DNA of 64,000 nt from Epiperipatus broadwayi (lineage: Eukaryota > Onychophora > Udeonychophora > Euonychophora > Peripatidae). A program made the position numbers and the translations under genes. The notes below the pieces were generated by a model. It saw only the letters and a program-made list of their open reading frames with translations, searched no databases and had not been told where the DNA came from. The stretch covers positions 5,836,572-5,900,571 of the forward strand of contig JAQFVV010006238.1 in the NCBI GenBank assembly GCA_028023455.1, written 5' to 3'. Position 1 is the first letter of the stretch, and each line of letters starts with the position of its first letter. Of this stretch, positions 10,976 to 23,100 are shown piece by piece.

Positions 10976-13140
10976 TTATAACGATCCAGAATAAGGAGAG
11001 ACTTAACGTATCTACTACAGGGTGCCACTTAGGCATTTGAAGCTAGAAAATTTATATAGTAGGCAGATACATAAGTCAAAAAAAAATTTTTTTTTATTGG
11101 TTGATTCCGGTCATTAGCCCATTGTCACTAGCTCAGTGGAATAGCAGAGATTTATATTTTATAATAAATTCTTATCTAAGAATATTTTTTAAAAAAAGAA
11201 TAAAATAAACCACTGCCAGTAATTAACACACAAACATTTATTTACGCATATATATATAAAATTTACCATTATCTGTTTAGTATGTTTACTTTAGCATTTT
11301 AAAACTTAACTTACATTTTTAACTTTTATTTTAGATTTTAATTTACATTTTTATTTATAAGTTTGCACAGATGGATTTAAAAGTTTGTTTTATAAATGTT
11401 GAGTATAGATCGGTTACATAGATTACACAGTCAAAAACATTTCAAAATAAACATAAACGATCAAAATATAAAGTCATTGATGGAAATGCAGAGGGAAATT
11501 TATAAGAAACCCAATGGCATTCATCATAAAATGCCGCATAGACACCAATAACTTAAAAGACATCTGAAATAAATACATCTTAGATACTCACTGTAAGGTA
11601 TCAGTATTTACCGAATGTCTATATATTTTGATCAAATATGAAAACCAAAAACATAATTAACTGATAACGAACCCATGCAAGCGTCTATACCCAACTTAAA
11701 TTTAAGGTATTTTTATTTAGAGTGTCGAGTATGAATAGACTACATAGATTGCATTTGAAAAGAAAATATTTTATCCCTTATTTAACCTTAGGCCAAAAGT
11801 TCACAGTTAAACCAACATCAATCCATCTGATATATCGATGTGTTCAACGTAATACGAATACGACAGCACAATTAGGTTAAGAGAAGAAATTGCCCCTTGT
11901 CAGATAGGAATACTACATCTATCTGATGATAAGAGCAATAAAAAAAACTCCATAGGAAGGAACCGCGATCTCCATCTTATAATTCCTTCCATAGGCAAAA
12001 TGAGTGTGTGCGGCGTATAAAGTGATTCTGCCCATAGCAAATCTCATACTACATCTACTAATTACACCAATATATCCAATCCATTGACCTAATTCAACTA
12101 TGGAACAAATAACCTAATATTATCTCCCCTAATATAACTTTACAAATCTATATAGCCATTCACGCCCGACTTAAGTTTAACATTTATATAATTTAGTTTA
12201 ATGAAAAACAAAAAATCATAAATAAAACTTAAAAGAATCAAAAAAAAAAAAAAAAATGGAAATGATTTTAAAAAAAAGAAATACATCAAATAAAAAGAAT
12301 TATTAAAGAATTTAGTTTGGTCAGATAGGATTCTATTTCTATTTTTTAAATACTGGGAAAGTTTATATTTTAAAGTTCTTAGTGTTTTCAAATTACTATT
12401 CATTTAAGTTCATAACGTGCTTACGGTTTTAGACTATTCATTAGTTATCCGTTGCTTGCTGTTTGGAATCCAGCATTAAATTCTCCAATGATCCTGTGGT
12501 CCTTTTTTTTTTTTTAGGAAAAGCGATGTTTCATTTTCCTTTTTTTTTATAACAACTGAAGGAATTGAAAGTGCGTCTTTCAATCCCTTCGTCTCCAACT
12601 CTCTGACTTAATACATCTCAGTCCTCTCTTAAATTTTATTCAATAACTAACTATTTAATTTCCAAACTTTTTCTTTTATGTGTACCTTTAGGATTTAATG
12701 GACATTATGTCATCGATGATGATGATCCTTCTGTTGAGATCTGATTTCCCGATGGATTTCTTTCATTGGCCATTAGTTTCTATTGTTTTCCTATCTGACC
12801 ATTGCTTATACATTTTAAATGCCCAAGGGCTAGTTTATATTTAACTAATTACAACAATCATTTCAATTTTATGATTAATTAATGTGTTTTCCAAACTTAA
12901 AGATATATTTTTATCTCTAAATCTTTTTAAGTTTTGCTTTTAACATACTTTTTTTATTTTTAACAAAGTTTTATTTTAATAATTTTTTTAATTTCTCATC
13001 TGTGCGACATTAAATATATATGAGTTTAGTATAGAATTTTAATTTTCAATTTTTAATTCTTAAAAAAAAAGTTTTATTTGCAAACTTTTATTTTTTTAAT
13101 GTTTAATAATAAAAAATAATAATGTAACATCGTATGTGCC
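10976..13140. other. AT-rich intergenic DNA
   Basis: No gene, RNA or strong repeat recognised. Two segments share GTTGAGTATAGATCGG / GTCGAGTATGAATAGACTAC with ACATAGATTGCA (about 11398 and 11724), a weak sign of an old repeat. The frame 12140-12403 (minus) is low complexity around a poly-A/T run. Confidence 0.5.
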
Positions 13141-13141
13141 C

Positions 13142-13147
13142 ATTACA

Positions 13148-13179
<32 letters not shown>

Positions 13180-13196
13180 GGAAACTTGATATTACA

Positions 13197-13228
<32 letters not shown>

Positions 13229-13239
13229 GGAAACTTGAT
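13142..13239. repeat. 49-bp tandem duplication with (AT)n core
   Basis: Two copies (13142-13190 and 13191-13239) of ATTACA, an AT run, then ATAATGGAAACTTGAT. Confidence 0.95.
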
Positions 13240-14410
13240 ATGTTTCAATTTAGATTGACATCATTCCCAAGTTGGGAAAATAATTTATAATGGATTACTA
13301 TTTGTATTTATAATTTAAATTTTAACAATATTACTAACTTTTATCTAAATTTGAGGTACTGTTATACAGTCAGAGGAGTTAATATGGTTTATATTTATAC
13401 ACATTAACCATACCAATGGTCAGACTGAGATTGTATATAAATATACAATCCATGGCCACCTTTCAAGATCATTGCATTCCTAGATAACTGTAAGAAGCAA
13501 ACACTTTTCATACAGATACTTTTACTTATATTGAGAATAAATTCTCATTTTCTATCCTGCTAAAGACTGGAGTATCAACAAAAAATGCCCAAGCAGTTCC
13601 CTCTCTGACTAGCACAAAGAGAAAAAAAACAGATATGACTCCAGCTATCAAACAATGTATTTAAATACACATATATATTTAACACAATTTTATCTTAATT
13701 AATATTGTATAGTGAGATGTGGAAAGAGAGAAAATAAAGCCAAAGTAACAACTTAAAAAAAATGTTTATTCACACAAACATATAATAATCAAAAATAAAT
13801 ATAAACTAATTTGCATTAGTTATAGAGTTATTTAATATAGATCATTCCATTTTTAAATAGGGGATCAGAATTCAATTACTTTTAGTTTTATATAAGTTTG
13901 TAAAGAGAATAAAATCTGTCTACACTTTAAATTATCATATATATTTACCTAGGCTTTGTTATAGCTTTTTCTGGAATGCATACTTGTCTTCTTGAAAGTT
14001 GATTCAGTTCATGGATGGTGTTAAGCTTCTTTTAATAGTTTTCACCTCTTTTTTCCAAGGCAGCTTATATCTTGGGCATTGTTCAGTAGTAATCTTCTAT
14101 AATGATGGATATGTATCTCAACAGTGGTAGTCAATGATATTTATTACATTTCAGGTGGCCAAATATGAAAAAACTGGATGGTGAACACTAAATGAACACC
14201 ACTTTATAAGCTTAGCAATGCATGGTAATGTTAAAATATTTGCATAAATAACTATATATTGCTGATAGATGAACTGGTTGTTCTTGATAAAGAAAAAGGC
14301 ATAATTAGTATAACCAACCAGTAGCAGAATAAATAACAGTATCCTACTTTTAATATCAGCAAACTGAAATGACACCTGACTGAAATAACAACAAACTTTT
14401 TACAGCACAA
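13240..14410. other. AT-rich intergenic DNA
   Basis: No gene seen. Confidence 0.5.
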
Positions 14411-14414
14411 CTCA

Positions 14415-15322
14415 ACAAACCTCAAGAGTGGGTGCTTGATAATGTGAAGGTAGGGACCTCTACAGGTCTTAACCACAAGCTTATGCTTTGGAAGAAAAGT
14501 GTAAGCTTGTGGTTAACCCTTAAACCGCTAATTATATTATTGATTGTATGAGGTAAAAATCAAATCTTTTAATTGGCCAACTCACAAACTGAAGACAAAG
14601 CCTATTGTTAAAACATATTCGCCTATAATATTAAATTCAATTCAGATACATTTATAAAAAGTATATTACTAATTTTTCAGGTTATGAAGAAAACGAAAGT
14701 TCTTTCAAAAATAAATTGCTATTTATTTATTCTAAATATTCAATTTCGGCCACATAAAAGCTATAATATAAACAAAAAGGTCGACTTTTACGTTATAGAA
14801 AAGTAAATATTTCTTTTTACTAAATCTTAAATATTTTTATTAAAATCTTCAATATTTTTCGAAAATAATTTTGTTTTTTTTTAGTATTCTCTCTGAAAAT
14901 AATTTGTAATTTCTTAAAATATTCTTTTATAATACTTTAAATCATATTCGAAATGAAAATCTCAGTGTTTTTCTTTATTTTCTTTGATCAGGCAGTTTCT
15001 TTGTTCTTTCCAGCCAATCAGAATGTCTTTTTCGGCTGAGAGCATGCTAAGAACCAATCACAACTAATGTTCTTTCTTTGTTTAGGTTTAAATGCGTTTT
15101 TTTTTATTTTTTACTTGTAAAATAATTCAGAAGAGGGCACCATCTTACAGAACTTTTAAAAACCTATTCAATACCTGTCAAATGAATATTTTAGCATAAG
15201 AACTGGCAGAGTTAGAGTGACGTCAGATGTCGACGAGGAGCCTCGTAAGAGGCGGGAAAAGGGTTAAGACCTGTAGAGGTCCCTACCTTCGCATTTTTAA
15301 GTGCACACTCTTGAGGTTTATT
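14415..15322. repeat. palindromic foldback split by a piggyBac-like MITE
   Basis: The left arm 14415-14483 runs AACCTCAAGAGTG ... GGTAGGGACCTCTACAGGTC TTAACCACAAGCTTA. After an 18-base loop (14484-14501) comes TAAGCTTGTGGTTAA (14502-14516). The rest of the right arm (GACCTGTAGAGGTCCCTACC ... CACTCTTGAGGTTTATTG) resumes at 15268. Removing 14517-15267 restores one continuous hairpin. The outer arm sequence (TTACTAAGGC, CCTCAAGA) is shared with the small palindrome at 39910-39985. Confidence 0.85.
14517..15263. mobile_element. piggyBac-like MITE (TTAA target)
   Basis: A 747-bp insertion is flanked by TTAA on each side (14513-14516 and 15264-15267). Its ends are CCCTTAAACCGC (left) and the complement of GCGGGAAAAGGG (right, CCCTTTTCCCGC), matching at 9 of 12 positions. 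TTAA duplication with CCC-starting termini is the hallmark of piggyBac-type transposons. No transposase frame is inside, so it is non-autonomous. Confidence 0.75.
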
Positions 15323-16500
15323 GCCTTAGTAAATATTACTTATGTAATCAATGTGCATTAAATAAATTTATAAGCCCAACTCAGTAGAGTGAATACAATA
15401 GAAATTTAATACCTTTTATATTCTTGACAAGCTCATTAGCTGAGATCACCCACATTGTTAATTTCAAATTCTTTTTCTAATTAGTTAATTCCTTTTTTAA
15501 AAAAATTACATTACTTATACTTTTATTTAATCAGTTGGAAATATTACTGATTTCCGGCAAAACCTAATTCCCTCCTGATTAGACAATTTACAAAATTATT
15601 GCAATCTTTGATTAGATCATAATTTTTTCTACTTAAATAGTTTTAATAATAAATTTGTACAATCATTTACATTATTCTTTAAAGTTACAATTTAGTTTAT
15701 TTTGTCTTCATTTTCATTGTAACATTTTTTTAATTTTTTTTTCTTTTAGTTTAAAAGAACAGGTAAGCTATGTTTTAAAATAAAAAATCTAAAAATTTCG
15801 ATTACAATATGTTTTAGGTATATTTTTTTTTGTTCTAAAATATCTTTACTTTATTTATTAATTTGAGATTAGGATACCTTTTGTTTATTTCTTAACAGAC
15901 TTTTATTTTTAAAATATCTTTACTTTTATTTATTAAACTAAAAATCCTTTGTCATTTATTATAAATATATATTTTATATTTTTCTGAATATTTTTAAATG
16001 TTTCATGTAACACATATATTTGTGTATGTATTACAATATATATATATATTTGCGTAGGTTTGAGTATACCAACAATATTTTACAATTGTAATAGAATATT
16101 TTAATGCTAGAATTGGTGATGAATGAGAAGTGAAATTGTTATGAGTAAATCTGATTATGAAGACAGAAATGAGAAGAGATACAAAATTGAAGAATTTGTA
16201 GAAAAAGAGAAAAAAATGTATCCTTATAAAAAAAATTTCTTTAAAATAAACGCTAGATAAATATGAACAGAGAGCATCCAAAGAAAATAAAACAATATTG
16301 GATTATATTTGGATTAACAAAAAATGTGTGTTTTAAGATTATAATGCTATTAATAAATTCAACATAAGAAATGATTATGTAATATAATGTTAATGCAAAA
16401 GAAACAAAAACCATTAAAAGAGACTCTAAAGGCATAACAATATATGGGGAAAAAATGTATGAAAATATTTGTCTACAATCCATTAAAAGAAAAGTAAACA
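15323..16500. other. AT-rich DNA, possibly decayed 5' part of the RTE-like LINE
   Basis: No readable gene. Frames at 16003-16281 and 16253-16501 (minus) are antisense shadows of A-rich sequence that may belong to the LINE starting further right. Confidence 0.4.
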
Positions 16501-18090
16501 TTTGGAGTTTGGTAAAAAAGTTAATAATTATATAAGATAATATATCTGAGAATTGATAAGAAAAGCTATTAAAAAAATAAAAAATTCAAAAATGTAATCA
16601 ATATCTTAGTAATGGAAGAAAAACCGTTCAGAAATAAAAGAAAAAATATAGAACTATTATTAAGAACTGGGTTGACTTCATAAATATGTGGAACATAATA
16701 ATAGAATCAAGAAAAGATAGCTACTATAATTACTACATCTTCTGAAATGTCAGATATTTTAAATAGATGACATATCCTAATTAAGTCTATGAAAAAGAAA
16801 AATATTTTAGGAAATGATGGAATTACTAATAATATTTTAAAATAAGCTGGTAAAGAAGTTTTTAAAAAAAGGTTAACATGGCTCTAAATCAAGTATTAGA
16901 ATGATAAATAAGTTTCAGATGATTAGAAAAGTGCAGTAGTAATAGTGAAAGTGAGAAAATATTTTAGACATTACAGACTTAACAATCTTCTATCAATGGA
17001 ATACAATAAAATTTTAGACACAAAGTGACTCAAAGAGCAAGTCAGACTCAAAAATGAATTTAATACTGTGGATGACATCATATTATTAAGAGAAGTTATG
17101 GATATAATCAATAAATAAGAATTATCATCATGCTTTGGACTTTTGGATCATGAAAAGACATTTGATCCTTTTTGCATTTCTACAATGATTAAAGCTTTAG
17201 AATATTATGATATAGGTTCAAGGATATTGTAATATTTTGAAGAATATTTGTCAAAATACAGCAGCAGTGATTAGGTTACATGATTACAATGATAAGTGTA
17301 TAAGGCAAAGTAATTATATATCTCCAAAATGTTTTATAGTACTTTTAATAAACATTTTGTAAATTAAAATGGAAAGTTAAGGGAATAAAAATGCATAAAG
17401 ATTATTTAAGACATGATTTTTCAGATTAAAAAAGACTGAAGTAATATTTAGTGGATGTTCTCAGAAGAAGAAAATAAGGATTGATAATCATGAATTTGAA
17501 AAAGGTAACTACAAACATCTTGGTCAGATCATTAGTACAGATGGGATCATAATGGATGGAAATGAATCATAGAATTAAATTTGGATGGAGTGCACTTAAT
17601 AGAAAGAAGAATATTAAAAAGATCTATGTGTTTGAAAAGAAAGGTTTTTAATAAATGTGTTTTACCAGATCTTACATATGAATCTGGAAATTGGACATTC
17701 GACAGAAAATCAATACATTGACTTCAAACCACTCAAAGAAGAATGGGGAAATGTATTATAAAGAGCACAAAGAATTGATGGGAAAGTAAAAATACTTGGG
17801 TAAAAAAACAAATAGGTATTATTGGCATAGAAAAAATTCAAAGACTGAAATAGAGCTTGGCCGAACATATTGATAGATTTAAATGATAATAAATAGATTA
17901 AATTAAAAAGATTGTGAAAGACTTAAAAATAAACTACAAGACAGATGGGTGGATGAAATAAGAAAATTCGTTGATGTGATGTGGTGAAAAGAAGATATAG
18001 GCCAGAATAATTAGATTAAATGTAAAGTGACTTTCTTTCTCCAGGGGATTGATCATGATCAAAAATTGTGACGATGATGATGATGATGTA
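16500..18090 (+). pseudogene. RTE-like LINE reverse transcriptase pseudogene
   Basis: A heavily decayed RTE-type reverse transcriptase is readable in short blocks. About 16784-16880: KSMKKKNILGNDGITNNILK then AGKEVFKKR, equivalent to G-x-D-G-I-x-x-E-L-L-K. About 16980-17110: LLSMEYNKILDTK, LKEQVRLKNEF, TVDDIILLREVMDIINK. About 17130-17225: FGLLDHEKTFDPF (first catalytic Asp region, D-x-E-K-A-F-D) and IKALEYYDIGSRIL. About 17435-17545: KTEVIFSG and HLGQIISTDG. About 17940-17990: RWVDEIRKFVDVMW. Stops occur throughout. It ends in (GAT)n at 18072-18089, a typical LINE 3' tail. Confidence 0.75.
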
Positions 18091-18792
18091 GCTTTTCATG
18101 ACCATAATGTCTGTTAGTTAGGTAAAGATTTTATTTATAAATCACTTTGCAGAATAATTATATTTTTCATCTTTCAAACTTTTTAAATGTCAAACTATTT
18201 TAATGTAATTTTATAAGTTGCTTAATAATTTATTAACTTGTTCTTTATTAAATAATAATTCAAGCTTTAAATAAAATTATTTTTTTAAAAAAATGATTCA
18301 GGTCAATAAAAACAATTTTCCTAAACTGTTTGAGAAAGGATTTAAAAGTCGATTATATTGTCATTTTCTATCGATCTTGTGGCATAATTTTTCATCTATA
18401 ATATCAAAACATGATAATTATAGAACGAATGAAAAAAGTTTTAAAAACTGATTAAAAACTTTATTTTAAATATTTATATACACACAGATATATGTAATAA
18501 TAATCGAATGTTTTATTTCCAGGATGGCCATAAGATTAGTTGAGTACCAAAGATAACAGAGTAGTTGGGTCACGATCCGTGAACTGTGAGCTTCATAGTC
18601 TGTCAATATAAATTCGACTAAAATATAAGGGACTTATGTTCAACATGGGTAGGATGCGTTCCATCATCAGATTTTCAATGAAATGATGGCTAAAGAATTA
18701 TGGAGTGGAGTGGATTGAAGCCTGTCCATTAAAGTATGAAGATTAGTTCACAGAGGGCAGTACTGGATTTCTTAACCATGTGGGGTGATTTA

Positions 18793-18863
18793 ATTGCTTT
18801 ATATATATATATATATATATAATCAAAATTGCTTTATATATATATATATATATATAATCAAAA
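18793..18863. repeat. 35-bp tandem duplication inside the family A unit
   Basis: ATTGCTTT, an AT run and ATAATCAAA are repeated at 18793 and 18828. They separate the body from the ribozyme block. Confidence 0.9.
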
Positions 18864-18870
18864 CTAAAAT

Positions 18871-18930
18871 GATAATCTGGACCAACTGATGAGTGTTGGT
18901 TTAGCACAAAATACCTATATTGGTGATTCT
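18871..18930 (+). ncRNA. hammerhead ribozyme motif, family A (single unit)
   Basis: Stem I ACCAA (18881-18885) pairs with TTGGT (18920-18924), and AATC (18874-18877) with GATT (18925-18928) across a 3-nt bulge. Core box CTGATGA is 18886-18892. Stem II is the best of the family: GTGTT/AGCAC (18893-18897 and 18903-18907), five pairs with loop GGTTT. The second core box is AAAA instead of GAAA (18908-18911). Stem III is ATA/TAT with loop CC. Predicted site is after A18919. Loss of the core G suggests it is inactive. Confidence 0.75.
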
Positions 18931-19075
18931 TTATCTTTTCAACATGTGTGTGACCAAGAGTGTAAGCAGTATGAGATAGCATGGATAACTGAGGATCATG
19001 TGAAAGTCTGAGTTCAAACCTTCTATATATTACATGTTGGAGTGCAGGTATGCAAAAGCCTGTACTGTAGAGAAA

Positions 19076-19770
19076 AAAATTCATATATTGAAATATGCTG
19101 AGTACTGTTATTTTTATGAAAATACTTATTTATTAATATGTTAAATCTGTTAAGAAAAACTAATCTTAGGTTAGATGTTCAGGAAATCACATGATGTTTA
19201 AGAACTAAGTTTGAAGTTGAAAATCACATTCCAATTGCGATCTTAATTTCTTAATGCTATTTTACATCCTGCGATTCTAGAATACATAAATGCATTCATA
19301 TTTATTACTATCAAGTTCTCTCTAAATGAAAATTCCATCTCCAGAAAAAAAAGAAACGAAAAATGAAGCATAAAATGTAAAAGATGGGATTTGAAATGAT
19401 TACTTGATCTCATCTTTAAAAGACAATGTACCCATCTCTGTACATATTTATTTGATAATTTTTCACTACTGTCTTTTCAATTTTTCTGCAAAAACATTCT
19501 GCTTTTTAAAAAAACGTTTATGTCGTGTATAACTATAGCTCTCCAATATATTCCATTCTTAGCCATAACTTTCCAATTAAAGTGATTAATCTTATATTTT
19601 TTAGCCTGTCTTTGAGAAAAACTTTAAATCGTAAATGATTTTACCTTTTCTAATAAAATTACATTCAACATTATTATAAAATAGTTTTTAAAGAAATTTG
19701 TTTATTATTCTTTTGTTTCTTTGGGCAATCCAAGAAAAAGTGTATGCGCATGTGTCTCTCTCTATATATA
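19076..19770. other. AT-rich intergenic DNA
   Basis: No feature recognised. Confidence 0.5.
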
Positions 19771-20031
<261 letters not shown>

Positions 20032-20480
20032 ATTATAAGCTGTAATAAAATAGGATCTTATGAAAATTGCTATAATAATTGTTGTCTATATTTGTATACA
20101 AGGAAAAAATTCTATGAGATAATTATACATTGGTGCACTAAATATAATGGAATGGGGTATGATGATTTGGCAGCATTGTGAAGACTCACTTTGAATTGTA
20201 ATATATAATAGATAAGTGAGTATCGAACACTAAATTGAGTTCCAAATATAAGTTGGATGATGATTCAAGAGGAATAAATATCCTTGAACTATATCTTGAT
20301 ATGCCAAATAAACTTCTATGACTTCCTCTAAATACATTGAGTATTTAAAAGTACTTATGATGATATAATATCACTATTACTTAAGGATATAAAAATAACA
20401 AATGTTCTGGAGCTCTATCTTGAGATGCTAAATAAACCTATACTTTTCTTTAAATAAGTACTTTAGAGTAAATTACCACA
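20032..20480. other. AT-rich DNA with a weak ~123-bp repeat
   Basis: TATATCTTGATATGCCAAATAAAC near 20292, split by substitutions from CTATCTTGAGATGCTAAATAAA near 20413, marks an imperfect two-copy repeat. No gene. Confidence 0.4.
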
Positions 20481-21470
20481 CCATCTAACGAGTATGGTTT
20501 CTGTAGTGCATTTTTCAGTACACCACTCTCATACAAGATAAGGACTGGTGCCTGTTTTAGCATAAAATGTATTTCTTGGGTATTGTGCATTTTTTTCACA
20601 AGGTTTTTGTCATATGTTACACCCCTCCACAATGTGTTAAAAGCAGATAAAAACAGTCCATATCTTGTGTGAGAATGATGCAATGAAAATTACACTACAG
20701 AAAGATTATTCATTAAGTGGATAATCTCTAGACTAATGACTACTAAAAAAATATTAATATATTTCTATCAAGTTATTTGTGTTAAAGTTGTGAGACCATT
20801 AATTTTGACACTTATCAATTAAACCATAATAATTGGCTATCTATATATACTAAACAAAGATATGTGTAAGAAATTGTGTTTTACACCAACTGTGCTGGTT
20901 CACCTCAAAGATCAAACATCCTTTTTACATGTCTTTGATCATATGTTTACAATTACACCCCTCCATAATATGTTAAAAGCAGATAGAAAACAGTCCCTAC
21001 CTTGTGTGAGTGTGTAGTGATAATTACACTACAGAAACATTGTTCATCAAATGGATAATCTCTAGTCTAATGAATGACTAATAAAAATTATTAATGAATA
21101 TCCCATTCAAGTGATTTTTTTTGAAGTTGTGAGACCAGTAATTTTGACACTTAACAATTAACTTTAATAAGTGGCTATCTATATATATTAAACAATGATA
21201 AAAATATGTATAAGCAATTGCAATCATAGTCAAATGATAAGTGCTGGTTCAGCACAAATTGTCTCTCCTGGGGATCAACACACTTTTTTCACATGTCTTT
21301 GGTCATATTTTTATGATTACACACCTCCACAAGGTCTTAAAAATGGATAGAAACTAAACCCCATCTCACATGAGAGTGGGTAGTAAAAAGTATACTACAG
21401 AAACATTATTTATTAAGAGGATAATCTCTAGACAAATGAATGATTACCAATAATTATTAATACATTGCCA
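20480..21470 (+). repeat. three-unit ~350-bp tandem array, diverged hammerhead family A
   Basis: Three diverged units share ACACCCCTCCA...TGTTAAAAGCAGATA, CACTACAGAAA...ATT, GGATAATCTCTAGAC and GTTGTGAGACCA...ATTTTGACACTTA. Landmark ACCCCTCCA occurs at 20621, 20957 and 21321 (spacings 336 and 364). Each unit has a block where family A has its ribozyme. In unit 3 the block keeps a perfect stem II (GTGCT/AGCAC, 21241-21255) next to a damaged core (ATGATAA, 21234-21240; AAAT, 21256-21259). It is followed by TTTTTTCACATGTCTTTGGTCA, similar to family A CTTTTCAACATGTGTGTGACC. I infer an old head-to-tail array of related units. Confidence 0.6.
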
Positions 21471-21892
21471 TACCATTTTTCTAAATGTCAGACTAAATAT
21501 TAATGTGGTGATGATGGCTTAATTATTAAGTTATCAGAACCAATTAGAAGACCATTACTGTAATGTATAAGACATTTTTTCTACATACAACCCTATTATT
21601 AATTTATTATTTCCATCAGGTTCTAAAATCACTGTAACCAATTAGAAGATCTTTACCATGATGTATAAGGCATATTTTTCTACATATAACTCTATTATAA
21701 ATTTATTATTTCCCACAGATTCTAAAATCACTGGAACCAATTAGAAGACCATTACAAGGATGTATAAGGCATATTTTTTATATATAACCCTATTAGACAG
21801 GGTATGAGCACAGACTTTCACATGACTCACCACTCACCACACTATCTCATAAAACTGATACACTTGAACACCCATACGTTGAAAAGATAAAT

Positions 21893-21947
21893 AATCACCA
21901 ATAGACGTATTTCATGCTAAACCAGCAATCATCAGTTGGTCCAGATT
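21893..21947 (-). ncRNA. hammerhead ribozyme motif, family A, left arm of 22k
   Basis: Minus strand: AATC...ACCAA / TTGGT...GATT form stem I; CUGAUGA is the complement of 21929-21935; stem II UGCU/AGCA has loop GGUUU and a U-U mismatch next to the core; GAAA is intact; stem III AUA..CUA has one mismatch. Both core boxes are canonical. Confidence 0.75.
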
Positions 21948-22556
21948 ACCATCTCTACACATATATGCTACAAATGCTCAGATATATATTAAGATAGCAA
22001 ATCCTCCTACTTTAATGGACAGGCTTCAATCTACTCCACACTCCAACTCTTCAACCATCCATCCAATTGAAAATCTGATGATGGAACGCTCAAAGGCCAC
22101 CCTGAAGCTGAGATTATTGTCACACCCATGTTGACCTAAAGTAAATCTGACCCCTCATGTGTGTTCAAGTGTATCAGTGTTATGAGATAGTGTGGGGAGT
22201 GGTGAGTCATGTGAAAGTCTGTGCTCATACCCTGTCTATTACATATATAGACACAGGTATATATAAGCCTGTGTATTTCAGCTATTACATATTAGAGATG
22301 TCTGCCTATCCCTTGTATATGTATTTAATGGATTATTTCCTGTACATGAGGGGTCAGATTGACTTTAGGTCAACATGGGTATGACAATAATCTCGGCCTT
22401 AGGGTGGCCTTTGAGCGTTCCATCATCAGATTTTCAATTGGATGGACGGTTGAAGAGTTGGAGTGTGGAGTAGATTGAAGCCTGTCCATTAAAGTAGGAG
22501 GATTTGCTATCTTAATATATATCTGAGCACTTGTAGCATATATGTGTAGAGATGGT

Positions 22557-22610
22557 AATCTGGACCAATTGATGATTGCTGATTTAGCATGAAATAGGTA
22601 TATTGGTGAT
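22557..22610 (+). ncRNA. hammerhead ribozyme motif, family A, right arm of 22k
   Basis: Stem I ACCAA (22564-22568) pairs with TTGGT (22603-22607). The core box is TTGATGA (22569-22575), so the first core C is U. Stem II is TTGCT/AGCAT with loop GATTT, then GAAA (22591-22594), stem III ATA/TAT with loop GG. Predicted site is after A22602. The core substitution should weaken cleavage. Confidence 0.7.
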
Positions 22611-23100
22611 TATTTATCTTTTCAACATATGTGTGTTCATGTGTATCAGTGTTATGAGATAGTGTGGAGAGTGGTGAGTCATGTGAAAGTCTGTGCTCAT
22701 ACCCTGTCTATTACATATATAGACACAGGTATATATAAGCCTGTGTATTTCAGCTATATAACCCTATTATAAATTTATTATTTCACACAGATTCAAAATC
22801 ACTGTAACTACTTCAAATACCATTACCATGATGATAAGGCATATTTTTCTATATATAATCCTATTATAAATTTATTATTTCCCACAGATTCTAAAATCAC
22901 TGGAACCAACTAAAAGACCATTACAAGGATGTATAAGGCATGTTTTCTACATATAACCCTATTATAAATTTACTATTTTCTACGGGTTCTAAAATCACTG
23001 GAACCAAGTAAAAGACCAATACCATGATGTATAAGGCATATTTTTGTACATATAACCCTATTATAAATTTACTATTTTCAACAAAAAAATCACTGAAACA

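Larger units (their letters stand above)
18615..19075 (+). mobile_element. family A hammerhead repeat, single unit
   Basis: One unit in the same orientation as the right arms of the foldbacks at 22 and 52 kb. It shares CAACATGGGTAGGATG, CATCATCAGATTTTCAATG, GAAGCCTGTCCATTAAAGTA, the hammerhead block, ATCTTTTCAACATGTGTGTG and the terminal AAGTCTGAGTTCAAACC. The unit ends with a tail like that of the 22-kb element (GCAGGTATGCAAAAGCCTGT). No inverted partner arm is present. Confidence 0.75.
21796..22754. mobile_element. family A hammerhead foldback element (copy 22k)
   Basis: The left arm (21796-22160, minus orientation) and right arm (about 22355-22705, plus) are reverse complements. Shared blocks are GACAGGGTATGAGCACAGAC, AGTCAATCTGACCCCTCATG-like ends and CCTCCTACTTTAATGGACAG. 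Between the arms lies a second plus-strand copy of the end segment, TGTGAAAGTCTGTGCTCATA...AGCCTGTGTATTTCAGC (22157-22275), repeated at the right end (22631-22754). TATATAACCCTATTA flanks the insert exactly (21781-21795 and 22755-22769). This may be a 15-bp target duplication, though the satellite unit also contains this string. The frame 22157-22384 is inside the loop and not a credible gene. Confidence 0.8.
21585..23100 (+). repeat. 98-bp satellite-like tandem repeat, interrupted
   Basis: About six copies of a 97-99-bp unit containing ACCCTATTATAAATTTATTA, TTCTAAAATCACTG-AACCAA and GATGTATAAGGCATA. TCTAAAATC recurs at about 21622, 21721, then 22890 and 22988, with a variant at 22793. The array is split at 21796-22754 by a family A foldback. 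Confidence 0.85.

Noticed and set aside
22157-22384. A 75-residue protein
   Set aside because: The frame lies in the loop of a foldback element, shifts with its repeats and has no known motif.
20480-23100. A CRISPR array
   Set aside because: The units are 98 or about 350 bp and repeat over their whole length without unique spacers; the genome is eukaryotic.
21585-23100. Telomere-like repeats (TAACCCTATTA)
   Set aside because: The string occurs once per 98-bp unit and is not a short telomeric tandem.
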